A DNA stretch of 64,000 nucleotides from Celerinatantimonas yamalensis (lineage in GTDB: Bacteria; Pseudomonadota; Gammaproteobacteria; Enterobacterales; Celerinatantimonadaceae): NCBI RefSeq assembly GCF_046054155.1, contig NZ_JBEQCT010000002.1, positions 682,001 to 746,000 of the forward strand, in the 5' to 3' direction. The notes under the pieces are model-generated. The model had not been told where the DNA came from and ran no database searches. It saw nothing but the letters and a program-made list of their open reading frames with translations. This document shows, piece after piece, positions 1 through 9,829 of the stretch. Numbering within the stretch: position 1 is the first letter of the stretch; each line of letters opens with the position of its first letter. The position numbers were made by a program, and so were the translations under genes.

Positions 1-164
1 ACGCTAGTTGGGTTAGCGTGATTTGAGATCGCTGAACATAAAAGCAGACGAAGGATACCTAGAAGCATCAATGCTGACTTAACGAAATGATCGGCGTGAG
101 ATCAGACGCAACCAATAAAAGCGGATACCGAACCTATTCGATCAATAACGAAGCGCAAAAAGCA

Positions 165-180
165 TGTGATTGGCATCACG
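165..180 (+). promoter_or_regulatory. Probable CRP (cAMP receptor protein) binding site
   Basis: TGTGA, six bases, then TCACG matches the CRP consensus TGTGA-N6-TCACA at nine of ten core positions. Its centre lies about 65 bases before the start point predicted from the TATAAT box at 226-231, which suits a class I activator site for the gal operon. Confidence 0.7.
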
Positions 181-202
181 ATTCATTAAGTTTTAAATCC
201 CA

Positions 203-250
203 TCCTAGCAGAAAAAATATTAGAGTATAATCACTAGGGTAAACGTTTAC
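203..250 (+). promoter_or_regulatory. gal operon promoter with GalR-type operator
   Basis: A perfect -10 box TATAAT sits at 226-231, with only a weak -35 match near 203-208, as expected for a CRP-activated promoter. The palindrome GTAAACGTTTAC at 239-250 overlaps the predicted start point and matches the centre of LacI/GalR-family operators. Repressor binding there would block initiation. The regulator gene itself is not in this window. Confidence 0.7.
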
Positions 251-276
251 ACTCCAGACGAAAAGGTAGAGTAACG

Positions 277-1299
277 ATGAGTAATATTTTAGTCACAGGT
301 GGCGCCGGATATATAGGCAGTCACACCTGTCTACAGATGATAGCAGCAGGTTTCACCCCCATCATTTTTGATAATTTTTCTAACAGTAAACCCACAGTGG
401 TCAAGCGGATCGCCGCCATTAGCGGACAAACCCCACAGGTGTATCAGGGGGATATTCGTAACCGCCATCACCTTGATGAAGTGTTTGCCCAACATCATAT
501 TGATGGCGTGATCCATTTTGCAGGATTAAAAGCTGTAGGTGAATCAATGGCGAAACCTGTCGAATATTATGAAAATAATGTTTCTGGGACATTAACATTA
601 CTGCAAGCCATGCAAGCAGCTAACGTCAAACGAATCATCTTTAGCTCATCGGCCACCGTCTATGGCGAACCAGAATCAATGCCGATCCACGAGGATTTTC
701 CAACACTGAGCGCAACGAATCCGTACGGGCAATCAAAGTTAATGATTGAACGTATCTTGCAAGATTTAGCCAAGGCGCAACCCGATTGGTCAATCACACT
801 GCTCCGTTATTTTAACCCAGTCGGAGCACACCCGAGCGGCACCATGGGCGAAGACCCACAAGGGGTACCGAACAATCTGGCCCCATATATTGCTCAAGTG
901 GCTGTGGGTCGACGTGAAAAGTTATCTATTTTTGGTAATGATTACCCAACCGTTGATGGGAGTGGCGTGCGTGATTATATCCATGTGATGGACTTAGCCG
1001 ATGGTCACGTCGCCGCCCTCACCTATCGTCTCAAACAAGCAGGGGTGCACATCTATAATTTGGGCACAGGCCAAGGGTATAGCGTTCTGCAAGTGTTACA
1101 CGCATTTGAGCAGGCTTGTGGTCACTCGCTGGCATATCAGATCTGTCCGCGCCGCGCCGGTGACATTGCAGAGTGTTGGGCCGACTCAACTAAAGCAGCA
1201 AAAGAACTGCATTGGCAAGCGACTCGCAGCTTAAGCCAGATGGCAGACGATACATGGCGCTGGCAGTCCAATAACCCCAACGGTTATCCAGAATCTTAA
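277..1299 (+). CDS. galE: UDP-glucose 4-epimerase GalE
   Basis: Interconverts UDP-galactose and UDP-glucose in the Leloir pathway, in the cytoplasm. The protein is 340 residues, the usual family length. It opens with the NAD-binding Rossmann motif TGGAGYIGS (about residues 7-15). It carries the short-chain dehydrogenase pair YGQSK, with Tyr near 150 and Lys near 154, preceded by the SSSATVYG segment that supplies the catalytic Ser/Thr. AGGTAGAG before the ATG provides a ribosome site. It is the first gene of galE-galT-galK and lies directly after the CRP/GalR-type promoter, so galactose induction and catabolite control are likely. Confidence 0.96.
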   Translation: MSNILVTGGAGYIGSHTCLQMIAAGFTPIIFDNFSNSKPTVVKRIAAISGQTPQVYQGDIRNRHHLDEVFAQHHIDGVIHFAGLKAVGESMAKPVEYYENNVSGTLTLLQAMQAANVKRIIFSSSATVYGEPESMPIHEDFPTLSATNPYGQSKLMIERILQDLAKAQPDWSITLLRYFNPVGAHPSGTMGEDPQGVPNNLAPYIAQVAVGRREKLSIFGNDYPTVDGSGVRDYIHVMDLADGHVAALTYRLKQAGVHIYNLGTGQGYSVLQVLHAFEQACGHSLAYQICPRRAGDIAECWADSTKAAKELHWQATRSLSQMADDTWRWQSNNPNGYPES

Positions 1300-1312
1300 T
1301 TAAGAGGTTAAT

Positions 1313-2356
1313 ATGAGTCAGTTTGAACCTACTGAGCACCCTCATCGGCGCTACAATCCGCTCACCGGACAATGGGTCTTAGTCTCACCACATCGCGCCA
1401 AACGGCCTTGGCAAGGGCAACAAGATGAACCCGATCGCAGTCAGCGGCTCAGCCATGATCCTAAGTGCTACTTGTGTCCAGACAATACGCGTATTAGTGG
1501 CGAAAAGAATCCTGATTACACATCAACCTATGTGTTCAGTAATGACTTTGCGGCGCTGCAAGAAGATACGCCAACAGTCCCTAATAGCGATGATCCATTA
1601 TTTCAGTCAGCAACTGCGCGCGGGCTAAGTCGTGTGATCTGTTTTTCACCGGATCACAGTAAAACACTACCACAACTGTCGTTATCAGCGATCCGAGAGG
1701 TAATCGACACATGGGCCGAACAAACCACCGAATTGGGTCAACGCTTTACTTGGGTCCAAGTATTTGAGAATAAAGGCGCCATGATGGGTTGCTCAAACCC
1801 GCATCCCCATGGGCAAATTTGGGCGAATAGCTTCTTACCCAATGAAGCGGCTAATGAAGATAACCATCAACGCGATTATTATCAGCAACAGGAGCAAGCA
1901 TTGTTGCTTGATTACGCCCAGCGTGAAAGCCAAGCTCAAGAACGCGTCGTTTGTGAGAATAATGACTGGTTAGTCGTGGTCCCTTATTGGGCAAGCTGGC
2001 CGTTCGAAACGCTGTTGTTGCCTAAATTTAAAGTCGAACAGTTACCCCAATTAAACGATGCTCAGCGCGATAGCCTAAGTTTGATCCTCAAGCAATTAAC
2101 CTGTCGCTATGACAATTTATTCCAATGCTCATTCCCCTATTCAATGGGATGGCATGGCGCACCATTTAATGATAGCGATAAAACCCATTGGCAATTACAT
2201 GCGCATTTTTATCCACCATTGCTGCGCTCAGCGAGCGTTCGCAAATTTATGGTGGGCTATGAAATGCTGGCCGAAAGCCAACGAGATTTGACCGCAGAAC
2301 AAGCAGCCGAGCGGCTTCGCCAGCTCAGTGATGTCCACTATACCGAACAATTATAA
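1313..2356 (+). CDS. galT: Galactose-1-phosphate uridylyltransferase GalT
   Basis: Exchanges UMP between UDP-glucose and galactose-1-phosphate, the middle Leloir reaction. The 347-residue protein begins with the typical HPHRRYNPLTGQWVLVSPHR segment. It has the active-site CSNPHPHGQIW motif near residue 160, containing the nucleophilic HPH histidine, and the N-terminal CYLCPDN cysteine pair that binds metal in this family. It starts 13 bases after galE, with an AAGAGG ribosome site between them, so it is co-transcribed with galE and galK. Confidence 0.96.
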   Translation: MSQFEPTEHPHRRYNPLTGQWVLVSPHRAKRPWQGQQDEPDRSQRLSHDPKCYLCPDNTRISGEKNPDYTSTYVFSNDFAALQEDTPTVPNSDDPLFQSATARGLSRVICFSPDHSKTLPQLSLSAIREVIDTWAEQTTELGQRFTWVQVFENKGAMMGCSNPHPHGQIWANSFLPNEAANEDNHQRDYYQQQEQALLLDYAQRESQAQERVVCENNDWLVVVPYWASWPFETLLLPKFKVEQLPQLNDAQRDSLSLILKQLTCRYDNLFQCSFPYSMGWHGAPFNDSDKTHWQLHAHFYPPLLRSASVRKFMVGYEMLAESQRDLTAEQAAERLRQLSDVHYTEQL

Positions 2357-2367
2357 GGGAAATAAGC

Positions 2368-3534
2368 ATGCCTATTCATGACCTCGTTAGTGTCACTCGG
2401 CGTACATTTAAGAGCCAATTTGGCCATCCTCCAGAGCTCGATGTACAAGCGCCAGCTCGTGTTAACTTAATTGGCGAACATACCGATTACAATGATGGTT
2501 TTGTTTTGCCCTGTGCCATCGATTACAACACCGTTGTCAGCGCGACTAAACGCACTGACAAGCTCATTAAAGTCGTTGCAGTCGATTATAACAATCAATG
2601 TGATAGCTTCAGTGCCAGCACTGATTTAACACCACACCCAGATTATCTGTGGGCCAATTATGTCCGTGGTGTCGTAAAATTTTTATGTCAACGCGGCTAT
2701 TCTTTCGATGGTGCAGAACTGGTGATTAGCGGCAATATTCCACAAGGCGCTGGCTTGAGTTCTTCGGCGTCGCTAGAAGTCGCTATTGGAGAAACGTTCA
2801 ATCAACTTTATCAGCTCGGTATTGATGGTAAAACTATCGCCCTGATTGGTCAGCAAGCAGAAAACCAATTTGTTGGCTGTAACTGCGGGATTATGGATCA
2901 ATTCATCTCATCATTAGGTGAAGCGGGTAAAGCGCTGCTGATTGACTGTCGCTCGCTAAACACTCAGGCCGTGACCATGCCTGAAGGTATTGATGTCGTG
3001 ATTGTCAATTCGAATATCAAACGCGGCTTGGTTGATAGTGAGTACAACACTCGCCGCGCTCAATGCGAACAGGCGGCTGAATTTTTTGCCGTAACCGCAC
3101 TACGTGATGTCACGCTTGAGGAGTTTGAAGCTCGCCACAAAGAACTGGATGCCGTTGTAGCCAAACGGGCTCGTCACGTCATTAGCGAAAATGCACGGAC
3201 TCTAGAAGCATGTGTAGCGCTTAGCGCTGCGGACTTACCTCGATTAGGAGAATTAATGGCCCAATCCCATCAATCGATGCGTGACGACTTTGAGATCACA
3301 GTTCCAGCGATTGATACATTGGTGACCATCATCAAGCACCAAATTGGTGATCGCGGCGGCGTCCGTATGACGGGAGGAGGGTTTGGGGGTTGTGTGGTGG
3401 CGTTGGTGCCGCAAGCACTGACCGAACAGGTCTGTCAAGCCGTGCGCGCTGAGTATCCTAAAGCCAGTGGCTTGGAGGCGACTATCTATGTGTGTGAACC
3501 CTCTGATGGCGCAGGACTCATCAAAACGTTATAA
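2368..3534 (+). CDS. galK: Galactokinase GalK
   Basis: Phosphorylates galactose with ATP to galactose-1-phosphate, feeding GalT. At 388 residues it has normal length. The GHMP-kinase landmarks are in order: the galactokinase signature GEHTDYNDGF near residue 37, the ATP-binding loop QGAGLSSSAS near 127, and the C-terminal MTGGGFGG motif near 332. It starts 11 bases after galT with a good AAGGGAAA ribosome site and ends the gal operon. No mutarotase gene galM follows, which differs from the E. coli operon. Confidence 0.96.
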   Translation: MPIHDLVSVTRRTFKSQFGHPPELDVQAPARVNLIGEHTDYNDGFVLPCAIDYNTVVSATKRTDKLIKVVAVDYNNQCDSFSASTDLTPHPDYLWANYVRGVVKFLCQRGYSFDGAELVISGNIPQGAGLSSSASLEVAIGETFNQLYQLGIDGKTIALIGQQAENQFVGCNCGIMDQFISSLGEAGKALLIDCRSLNTQAVTMPEGIDVVIVNSNIKRGLVDSEYNTRRAQCEQAAEFFAVTALRDVTLEEFEARHKELDAVVAKRARHVISENARTLEACVALSAADLPRLGELMAQSHQSMRDDFEITVPAIDTLVTIIKHQIGDRGGVRMTGGGFGGCVVALVPQALTEQVCQAVRAEYPKASGLEATIYVCEPSDGAGLIKTL

Positions 3535-3544
3535 CCATTAATGC

Positions 3545-3562
3545 GGCGCCTTTAGGGGCGCC
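3545..3562. terminator. GC-rich palindrome between convergent galK and trkH
   Basis: GGCGCC, a six-base loop, then GGCGCC form a strong short stem just after galK. The stem overlaps the last codons of trkH on the other strand. Neither side has a good run of U residues, so it may be a bidirectional but imperfect terminator. Being inside trkH's 3' end is unusual. Confidence 0.45.
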
Positions 3563-5039
3563 AAAAACTGCGTGAAAATACAATTAAGATAGGAAAAATC
3601 TCTAAACGACCAAATAACATCGCCGCTGACATCACCCATTTTGCGCTGTCACTCAGAGTTCCGAACGTTGAAATAGTGACCCCGTAGCCAATACCCATGT
3701 TATTCATACAGGCAGCCACAGTGCCAAAAGCACTTTTGAGATCATAACCCAGCGCCAACATGATCCACATGAACAAACCCGCAAATAATAGATAGATAAA
3801 GAACAGCCCATAGACTGAGTTCGTCACCCGCTCGGATACGCGGGTATTGCCAAGCTTGAGTAAATAAACCGCACGTGGATTGATCAGCTGCTTTAATTCC
3901 AGTTCACTGCGTTTATAAAGAATTAAAAATCGGATAACTTTGATACCACCACATGTCGAACCCACACATCCCCCAAAGAAGCTGCTGGCTAAAAGCAAAA
4001 TCATCACATAAGTCGGCCACTTATTAATATCATTGGTCATCAAGCCATTGTCCGTCATCATTGAAGCACTTTGGAAAAAACCATGAACAAAGGCTTGAGA
4101 AAAATCATACGTTCCAGTGAAATAAAGTGAGCATATGGTAAACAGGGCGACACATAGGGCAACCGAGATATAAAAACGAAATTCTGCATCTTGCAAAATT
4201 GCTTTAAGACTGCGCCGATTTACTGCAATAAAATAGAGTGCAAAGTTCACCCCAGCTAACAACGAAAATACTCCGCCAACCAGTTCGATGGCATCACTGT
4301 GGTAATAACCTAAACTGGCGCTATGGGTCGAGAACCCACCTAACGCGACAGTCGATAAGCTGTGGCAAATCGCATCAAAGACGTTCATACCAGCGAGATA
4401 AAATGACGAGGCACATAAAATAGCAAGCACCACATAGATCAACCATAAGTGTTTTGCGGTATCGGCTAATTTAGGCGTTAATTTATCTTCTTTAAGCGGA
4501 CCTGGCGTTTCCGATAAATAAACTTTCGAGCCACCAATACCGAGTGAATTAAATACCGCTGTCGCTAATACGATAATTCCCAACCCACCTAAGAAGTTCA
4601 ATTGAGCACGGTAGTAAAGAATGGCTTTGGCGGTGCCATCGACATGGCTAATCACCGACGCGCCCGTGGTAGTAATGCCCGAGATCCCTTCAAAAATGGC
4701 GTCTGCAACACTAAAATGCAAATGCTGATCAAGTAAAAAAGGCATCGCGCTCATCAACGAGAATAACACCCAGAAAATGACCACGACCAAAAAGCCATCG
4801 CGTCCGCGCAAGCGAATATCGGCACTGCGTTTACGCAGCTTACCAAACGAACCAATGGAAAATGTAATCGCAAAAGTAATTAAAAATGCAGTAATATCTT
4901 TTTCTTGATAAAAGACACACAATGCAATAGGGATCAGTAGCGATAAACTAAATATAAAAACCAAATAGCTGCAGATATAGAAGATAGCCGAAAAGCGCTC
5001 TTCATGATACGTCGAGTGATTCATCATGATGATTTTCAA
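3552..5039 (-). CDS. trkH: TrkH family potassium uptake protein
   Basis: Inner-membrane channel-like subunit for K+ (or Na+-coupled K+) uptake; family members work with the NAD-binding TrkA. The protein has many hydrophobic helices. It also shows the four pore loops with filter glycines: GISGITTTGASV, ALGGFSTH, GCVGSTCGGIKV and MNNMGIGYG. Start choice is uncertain. The longest frame begins with TTG at 5039, which has a GGA five bases upstream; the first ATG codons are at 5027 and 5024 and have a poorer ribosome site. Length is 491-495 residues. It stands alone and convergent to galK. The partner trkA is not in this window. Confidence 0.9.
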   Translation of the reverse strand: MKIIMMNHSTYHEERFSAIFYICSYLVFIFSLSLLIPIALCVFYQEKDITAFLITFAITFSIGSFGKLRKRSADIRLRGRDGFLVVVIFWVLFSLMSAMPFLLDQHLHFSVADAIFEGISGITTTGASVISHVDGTAKAILYYRAQLNFLGGLGIIVLATAVFNSLGIGGSKVYLSETPGPLKEDKLTPKLADTAKHLWLIYVVLAILCASSFYLAGMNVFDAICHSLSTVALGGFSTHSASLGYYHSDAIELVGGVFSLLAGVNFALYFIAVNRRSLKAILQDAEFRFYISVALCVALFTICSLYFTGTYDFSQAFVHGFFQSASMMTDNGLMTNDINKWPTYVMILLLASSFFGGCVGSTCGGIKVIRFLILYKRSELELKQLINPRAVYLLKLGNTRVSERVTNSVYGLFFIYLLFAGLFMWIMLALGYDLKSAFGTVAACMNNMGIGYGVTISTFGTLSDSAKWVMSAAMLFGRLEIFPILIVFSRSFWRP

Positions 5040-5948
5040 TCAGTCCAAGTTAGCGGCCATAAACAGCCGAGGACGGGCCGTATCACTTATTGACTCAAGT
5101 CGCGAACCAATAAGTCATCCCCGAACGGGCATACTCTCCTCCCACGATGGGGCAGATCATGCCATTATTAACCCATCTTGCGAAGCTTTTTATAGTATTT
5201 ACTCAGAGTTTGCAACTGCAATAGTGCCAGATAGAATATCGAGGCTTTTGCAATCGACTGTACAGGGTGTCAAGGCATCGCCCCACATCGACATTCAGGC
5301 CAAACCAGTAAGGTCTAAGCGAGGCTGAAACCGCATGAACATTTTTCAATCAATTAAAGCTCATTAGACAAACACGATTGGCATAAGAACTATCACCTTT
5401 GGACGATTTGAACCGTTTTTCCTAGTCAACCAACACTTACGTTTAAAAAGTGAATAGACGTGCGTTCACCCTAACGCAGATAGCTTTTTCATTTATTTTA
5501 TAGCATTAATGAGCCATCTAACAAATAAGGCAATTTTGATAGGATTGATCTAATATTGTTAAAATGCTGTCAAGCTTCAACTTGTTTCACGTTATTTGAA
5601 GATGTGCTATTTGGGACGGGCCATATGCAACTTTCTGAGATGAATTCCATTTATCAGTCTAACGCCTATTTATTGATGTCCATTTTTGATGTCACATTGA
5701 GAGGCCCCAGCTCCCATAAATACCACACCCAACACCTTAAAAATGCAACTAAACTACAATTAATTGATACGTCTCAAGCCAATCAAACTTTGCTCCAGTA
5801 TGGTAATTGTGGTCTCCGTTTTCTTAGACAGATAGTGACGTCATCTTATACTGAAGATAAACAGTGCCGGAATCAAAATGCGTGAGCGCTCTATACGTGC
5901 ATGATACATACAAAGGCACATTTGTTTTGACATTCAAAGGCTGAATAG
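5040..5948. other. Long intergenic stretch, no convincing gene
   Basis: About 900 bases separate trkH from the EAL gene. An 86-codon frame from ATG 5625 to 5885 has no recognisable domain, no strong ribosome site and cysteine-rich, low-conservation-looking composition. I treat it as doubtful. The stretch probably holds the promoters for trkH (left) and the EAL gene (right), but no clear operator was seen. Confidence 0.5.
5625..5885 (+). CDS. Doubtful small open frame
   Basis: An 86-codon frame starting MQLSEMNSIY. A TTG 23 codons upstream would lengthen it to 109. I recognise no family, signal peptide or membrane helix. It is listed only because it is the longest frame in a 900-base gap before the EAL gene; it may well be non-coding. 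Confidence 0.15.
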   Translation: MQLSEMNSIYQSNAYLLMSIFDVTLRGPSSHKYHTQHLKNATKLQLIDTSQANQTLLQYGNCGLRFLRQIVTSSYTEDKQCRNQNA

Positions 5949-7850
5949 ATGAAAAATGATGAATTTCGCGGGCGAATCGACGACATTACGCAACAGCTGA
6001 CACGCATTGTTGAGCATGACATCAAATGTCGGATTCACAATGACACGGCCGATACTGAATTAAGTCAACTAAAACAGCTGATCAATGACTTAGTCGCAAC
6101 CGTTGAGCGCGGTATGCTAGAGCTCAATACTGAACATCGACAGTTGGAGCAGCATCTCAAAGATCGGACCGCACGCTTAGATTTAATTTTGCGCGGCGCT
6201 GCTGTTGTCATCTGGGAATGGGATTTGATTTCTAATCAAATTAATATTTCTGGCGAACAGCGGATCCTCAATGACATCATGCTCTCGCCGCAAGAAAGTC
6301 AAGATATAGAGTGTTGGCGGCAATTGATCCATTATGATGATCGCCCCAAAGTAGATCAAGCCTTGGAAAACTATTTCAATGGGCTCACCCCTTATCTTGA
6401 TATTGAATATCGCATCCAAGATCCCTTTGGCGGCTATCGCTATCTACAGTGTCGCGGAATTGGCAACCGCCAGTCGCCCAATGAGCTTCCTACTCGCATG
6501 TCTGGAACCATCAATGATTTGACGCAAAATTACTACATTGACGAGTCATCTGGCCTGATGAATTTCAATTACTTTAGCGATATTTTGGCGGATGATATCA
6601 AACAAAATCATTCGTTATGTTGCATCGTCATCAACATTTCTAATTTTGATGATCTACTGGGCGTATTAGCGCAAAAGAGCCACCAAAAGCTGATTAGTCA
6701 TCTAGCCGCCAAAATGCGCCAACATCGTACCCTCCATGATCTGTTGGCTATCACCATGAAGGGGCAATATGTATTACTTGAACGCAACTGTGATCCAACA
6801 ATATTATTAAAACGATGCAGTCAGATTGACGAAGACTTAAGCCAGTCGTTATTTATAGATAAACAACGATTGTGGCTCAAGCCGCAAATTGTTGGAATTG
6901 ATGTACGCCGCTATCAACTCACGTCGGCAGAAGATGTGCTCAATGCCGCGCAATCGGTGTTTCGCCAATTAGATACAACGCATCAACATTATGATCTGTA
7001 TGAACACCACTATCGGCAAACCCAATGGCTGCACATTGAAGTGGAACAGTGGCTTCGTCAGGCCATTTTACACGATTGGCTAAAAGTCTACTTACAGCCT
7101 ATTGTCAATTTCAGTCAACAATGTATCACTGGCTATGAAGCACTTTCACGCATTCATCACCCTGAGCTGGGCATCATTTCACCGATGCAATTTATTCCGA
7201 TTGCCGAAGAAACAGGACTGATTATTCCGCTCACCGATATGTTGATTCAAAAATCGATTGTCATAGCTAATTCGCGGACACTCAACGCGCTGCATGAGCA
7301 GCCATTTACTTTAGCAATTAATATCTCAGCGAGTCAATTTCATCAAAAATCCCTCCCCAGTATACTGGCAAAACAACTGTCAAAGGCCTACGTCGATCCA
7401 CATCGGTTTAAAGTGGAATTAACAGAATCAACCGTGATGGAAAACACCAATATTGCTATTGATCTGATGAAACAATTTCAGGAATTAGGGATACGGGTAG
7501 CATTAGATGATTTTGGTACAGGTTACTCATCACTCGCTTATCTACGTCAACTGCCGTTGGATATCTTGAAACTAGATCGCAGTATTATTTGTGGCGTTGT
7601 TGAAAATACGGACCAATCAGTCATCGTTGATACAGTCATGCAATTAGCGACACGGCTTGGTATTGAAGTCATCGTTGAGGGAATTGAAACCGAGGAAGAA
7701 TATTATCACCTCCGCCATCTAGGTGCCAAACAAGGCCAGGGGTATTTATTTTCTAAACCCGTCCAAGAACAGGATATTCCAGCTGCCCATCGCCACATTA
7801 AACAACTTTTTAGTGGGCTCGATCTTCCGCTTAAAACTCCGAAGAACTGA
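5949..7850 (+). CDS. PAS / degenerate GGDEF / EAL cyclic-di-GMP phosphodiesterase
   Basis: Predicted cytoplasmic enzyme that hydrolyses cyclic di-GMP; 633 residues. The N-terminal 75 residues look helical and coiled. A PAS-like sensor domain follows (about 78-195), with GxYRYLQCRGIG near 160. A GGDEF-fold region (about 200-350) has lost the signature: where GGDEF should be, the sequence reads MKGQYVLL, so it is presumably not a cyclase. The EAL domain (about 365-620) keeps the key residues: YEALSR, NISASQF, ELTES, DDFGTGYSS, KLDRSI, EGIET and QGYLFSKP. No transmembrane segment is seen. It is monocistronic. Sensor input and target pathway are unknown. Confidence 0.85.
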   Translation: MKNDEFRGRIDDITQQLTRIVEHDIKCRIHNDTADTELSQLKQLINDLVATVERGMLELNTEHRQLEQHLKDRTARLDLILRGAAVVIWEWDLISNQINISGEQRILNDIMLSPQESQDIECWRQLIHYDDRPKVDQALENYFNGLTPYLDIEYRIQDPFGGYRYLQCRGIGNRQSPNELPTRMSGTINDLTQNYYIDESSGLMNFNYFSDILADDIKQNHSLCCIVINISNFDDLLGVLAQKSHQKLISHLAAKMRQHRTLHDLLAITMKGQYVLLERNCDPTILLKRCSQIDEDLSQSLFIDKQRLWLKPQIVGIDVRRYQLTSAEDVLNAAQSVFRQLDTTHQHYDLYEHHYRQTQWLHIEVEQWLRQAILHDWLKVYLQPIVNFSQQCITGYEALSRIHHPELGIISPMQFIPIAEETGLIIPLTDMLIQKSIVIANSRTLNALHEQPFTLAINISASQFHQKSLPSILAKQLSKAYVDPHRFKVELTESTVMENTNIAIDLMKQFQELGIRVALDDFGTGYSSLAYLRQLPLDILKLDRSIICGVVENTDQSVIVDTVMQLATRLGIEVIVEGIETEEEYYHLRHLGAKQGQGYLFSKPVQEQDIPAAHRHIKQLFSGLDLPLKTPKN

Positions 7851-8493
7851 CAGAGAAAACAGAAACAGGGAGTATCTTTCACTTTCTTTGCCAGTTAACT
7901 CAGAACCATGCGTGTAGCATCGCAGTACTCTCTGAGCATACTTCGGAGTATCGCTTTAATTTTAGCAGCAATCTGATTATAAAGCATAATTTGTCACAAT
8001 TATTGAATAATTAGTTTCAAAAAGACAACCCTAACCGCTTCCCATTACATTTTAACAGAGCTATCAATTTCTCAAATCACTAGCCTGGCGAGATACTCAG
8101 CGTCTTCCATAGTGGTATCGCGCCGGATTTCGACCAAGCGATTTGTAAAGTGCGATAACACTTATTAGAAATAGCTGATATGAGTGTTTTAAGTACGCAG
8201 TATCACAACCGTCTATGTCATACCAAAAGATCGTGACACAAACTGTCTAAGAAGAACTAAAACAACGACTCAACGCGTACAATTTTCACGCTAGACGCTC
8301 CGATTCACAGCAAAATCATGTATTATCCGTCCTCATGGTCTCGCACAGCAGACCCACAAATTGAACCTCATTGATGACCGAATCGCTTGCGATAAGCTTA
8401 TCGTGTCAGTGATGAATATACTCATGGATCTATCGCTTATCGGTTGCGAATCATAAACGTTAACCACAAGCGACTAAACAATGATTGGAAGCT
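7851..8493. other. Intergenic stretch, no gene seen
   Basis: About 640 bases of AT-rich DNA. A small hairpin (ATACT-TCGG-AGTAT, 7938-7951) followed by a short T-rich run may terminate the EAL gene. Nothing else was recognised; the right part should hold the promoter of the following MFS gene. Confidence 0.45.
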
Positions 8494-9777
8494 ATGTTTT
8501 TACAAAATCAAACGGTCAATCTATCTCTTAGAGATTATAAAACGATTGCCCTATCAATCTTAGGTGGCGCACTGGAAGTCTATGACTTCATCATTTTTGT
8601 TTTTTTGTCAGTCACGATCGCTGATGTATTTTTCCCGCCATCGGTACCTGAGTGGATCCGCTTGCTTCAAAGTATGGCAATATTTTCAGTTGGGTATTTA
8701 GCAAGACCATTCGGGGGAATAGTTATTGCTCACTTCTCAGATAAAATCGGCCGTAAACACATGTTTAACTGCACTGTATTATTTATGGCCATGCCATGTT
8801 TGTTAATTGGCTTTTTACCCGGCTATGCGCAAATTGGGATTTGGGCCCCGTTATTGTTATTGGTCGCCCGGCTCATCCAAGGCGCGGCTCTAGGCGGAGA
8901 AGTACCAAACGCGTGGGTCTTTGTCAGTGAACACACACCACCAGAACGACGGGGATATGCACTAGGTCTGCTGCAGGCTGGACTCACCTTAGGGTATATG
9001 TTTGCAGCGCTCACCACCACTTTGATTACCAGCCACTATAGTGATGGTGAAATTCGTCAATGGGCTTGGCGGATCCCTTTTGTGGTCGGGGGCATTTTCG
9101 GGTTTATTTCTGTCTGGCTCAGACGCTGGCTCAGTGAAACACCCGTTTTTTTAGAACTCAAGCAACATCGTCAATTAGCCAAACAAATGCCGTTAAAAAC
9201 GGTCTTTCAGGAGCATCGCAGTGCAGCCATTCCAGCGGCGATATTAACCGCGATGCTCGCCTCGGCGGTAATTATGGCCATTGTAGTGACCCCAATTGCG
9301 CTGCAAAAATACTATGGCTTGAGCCCCAGTGCCACATTTGAAATGAGCTGTATCGCCATTTTATTTTTAAATATAGGCTGCGTTATCGCTGGCAAAGTGA
9401 CCGATTGGATAGGCCCGTGGCGCTCGGTGATCCTCTATAGCATTTTATTAGCACTAGGCACCACCTTACTCACTTGGTCGTTAAATCACTCCCTCCAAAC
9501 ACTGATGATATGTTACATTATCGCAGGCCTTTGCAGTGGTATTATTAGCGCCGTACCCGCAGTAATCGTCCGTCTGTTCCCATCGGCGATCAAAGTGACC
9601 GGGATCTCGCTAATCTACAATATATCTTACTCAATTTGTTCAAGTGTGATGCCTTTGGCGCTGTTGGCCCTATTACATTATCACCGTTGGGGAATGGCAG
9701 TGTTTGCTTGGGTGATGATGGCAATAGGTTTAATCACGGTCATGATGTTTCGGCATATTCGTACCTATAACGCCTAA
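8494..9777 (+). CDS. MFS transporter, metabolite:H+ symporter (MHS) type
   Basis: Inner-membrane carrier, 427 residues with about 12 hydrophobic helices. The family signature GGALEVYDF near the start, DKIGRKHMF after helix 2 and RLIQGAALGGEVPNAWVF in helix 4-5 match the MHS branch (proline/betaine, citrate, shikimate type). The substrate cannot be read from sequence. ATG 8494 is preferred over TTG 8485 because GGAAG lies just upstream. A clear paralogue is at 46544-47878, so the organism keeps at least two such carriers. A strong hairpin follows it. Confidence 0.88.
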   Translation: MFLQNQTVNLSLRDYKTIALSILGGALEVYDFIIFVFLSVTIADVFFPPSVPEWIRLLQSMAIFSVGYLARPFGGIVIAHFSDKIGRKHMFNCTVLFMAMPCLLIGFLPGYAQIGIWAPLLLLVARLIQGAALGGEVPNAWVFVSEHTPPERRGYALGLLQAGLTLGYMFAALTTTLITSHYSDGEIRQWAWRIPFVVGGIFGFISVWLRRWLSETPVFLELKQHRQLAKQMPLKTVFQEHRSAAIPAAILTAMLASAVIMAIVVTPIALQKYYGLSPSATFEMSCIAILFLNIGCVIAGKVTDWIGPWRSVILYSILLALGTTLLTWSLNHSLQTLMICYIIAGLCSGIISAVPAVIVRLFPSAIKVTGISLIYNISYSICSSVMPLALLALLHYHRWGMAVFAWVMMAIGLITVMMFRHIRTYNA

Positions 9778-9800
9778 TTGTGACAAAGCAGACCGCTGAA

Positions 9801-9829
9801 AACAGGCTAATATGTATTATTAGCCTGTT
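9801..9829 (+). terminator. Rho-independent terminator after MFS gene
   Basis: Twelve-base perfect stem (AACAGGCTAATA pairing with TATTAGCCTGTT) around a five-base loop, followed by a T-rich stretch, 23 bases after the MFS stop codon. Confidence 0.75.

Noticed and set aside
1..18. CGCTA-N7-TAGCG dyad at the window's left end as a terminator
   Set aside because: The stem has only five pairs and no T run follows.
5026..5328. 100-codon forward frame beside trkH
   Set aside because: It starts inside the trkH 5' end, lacks a ribosome site and any recognisable feature, and is likely chance.
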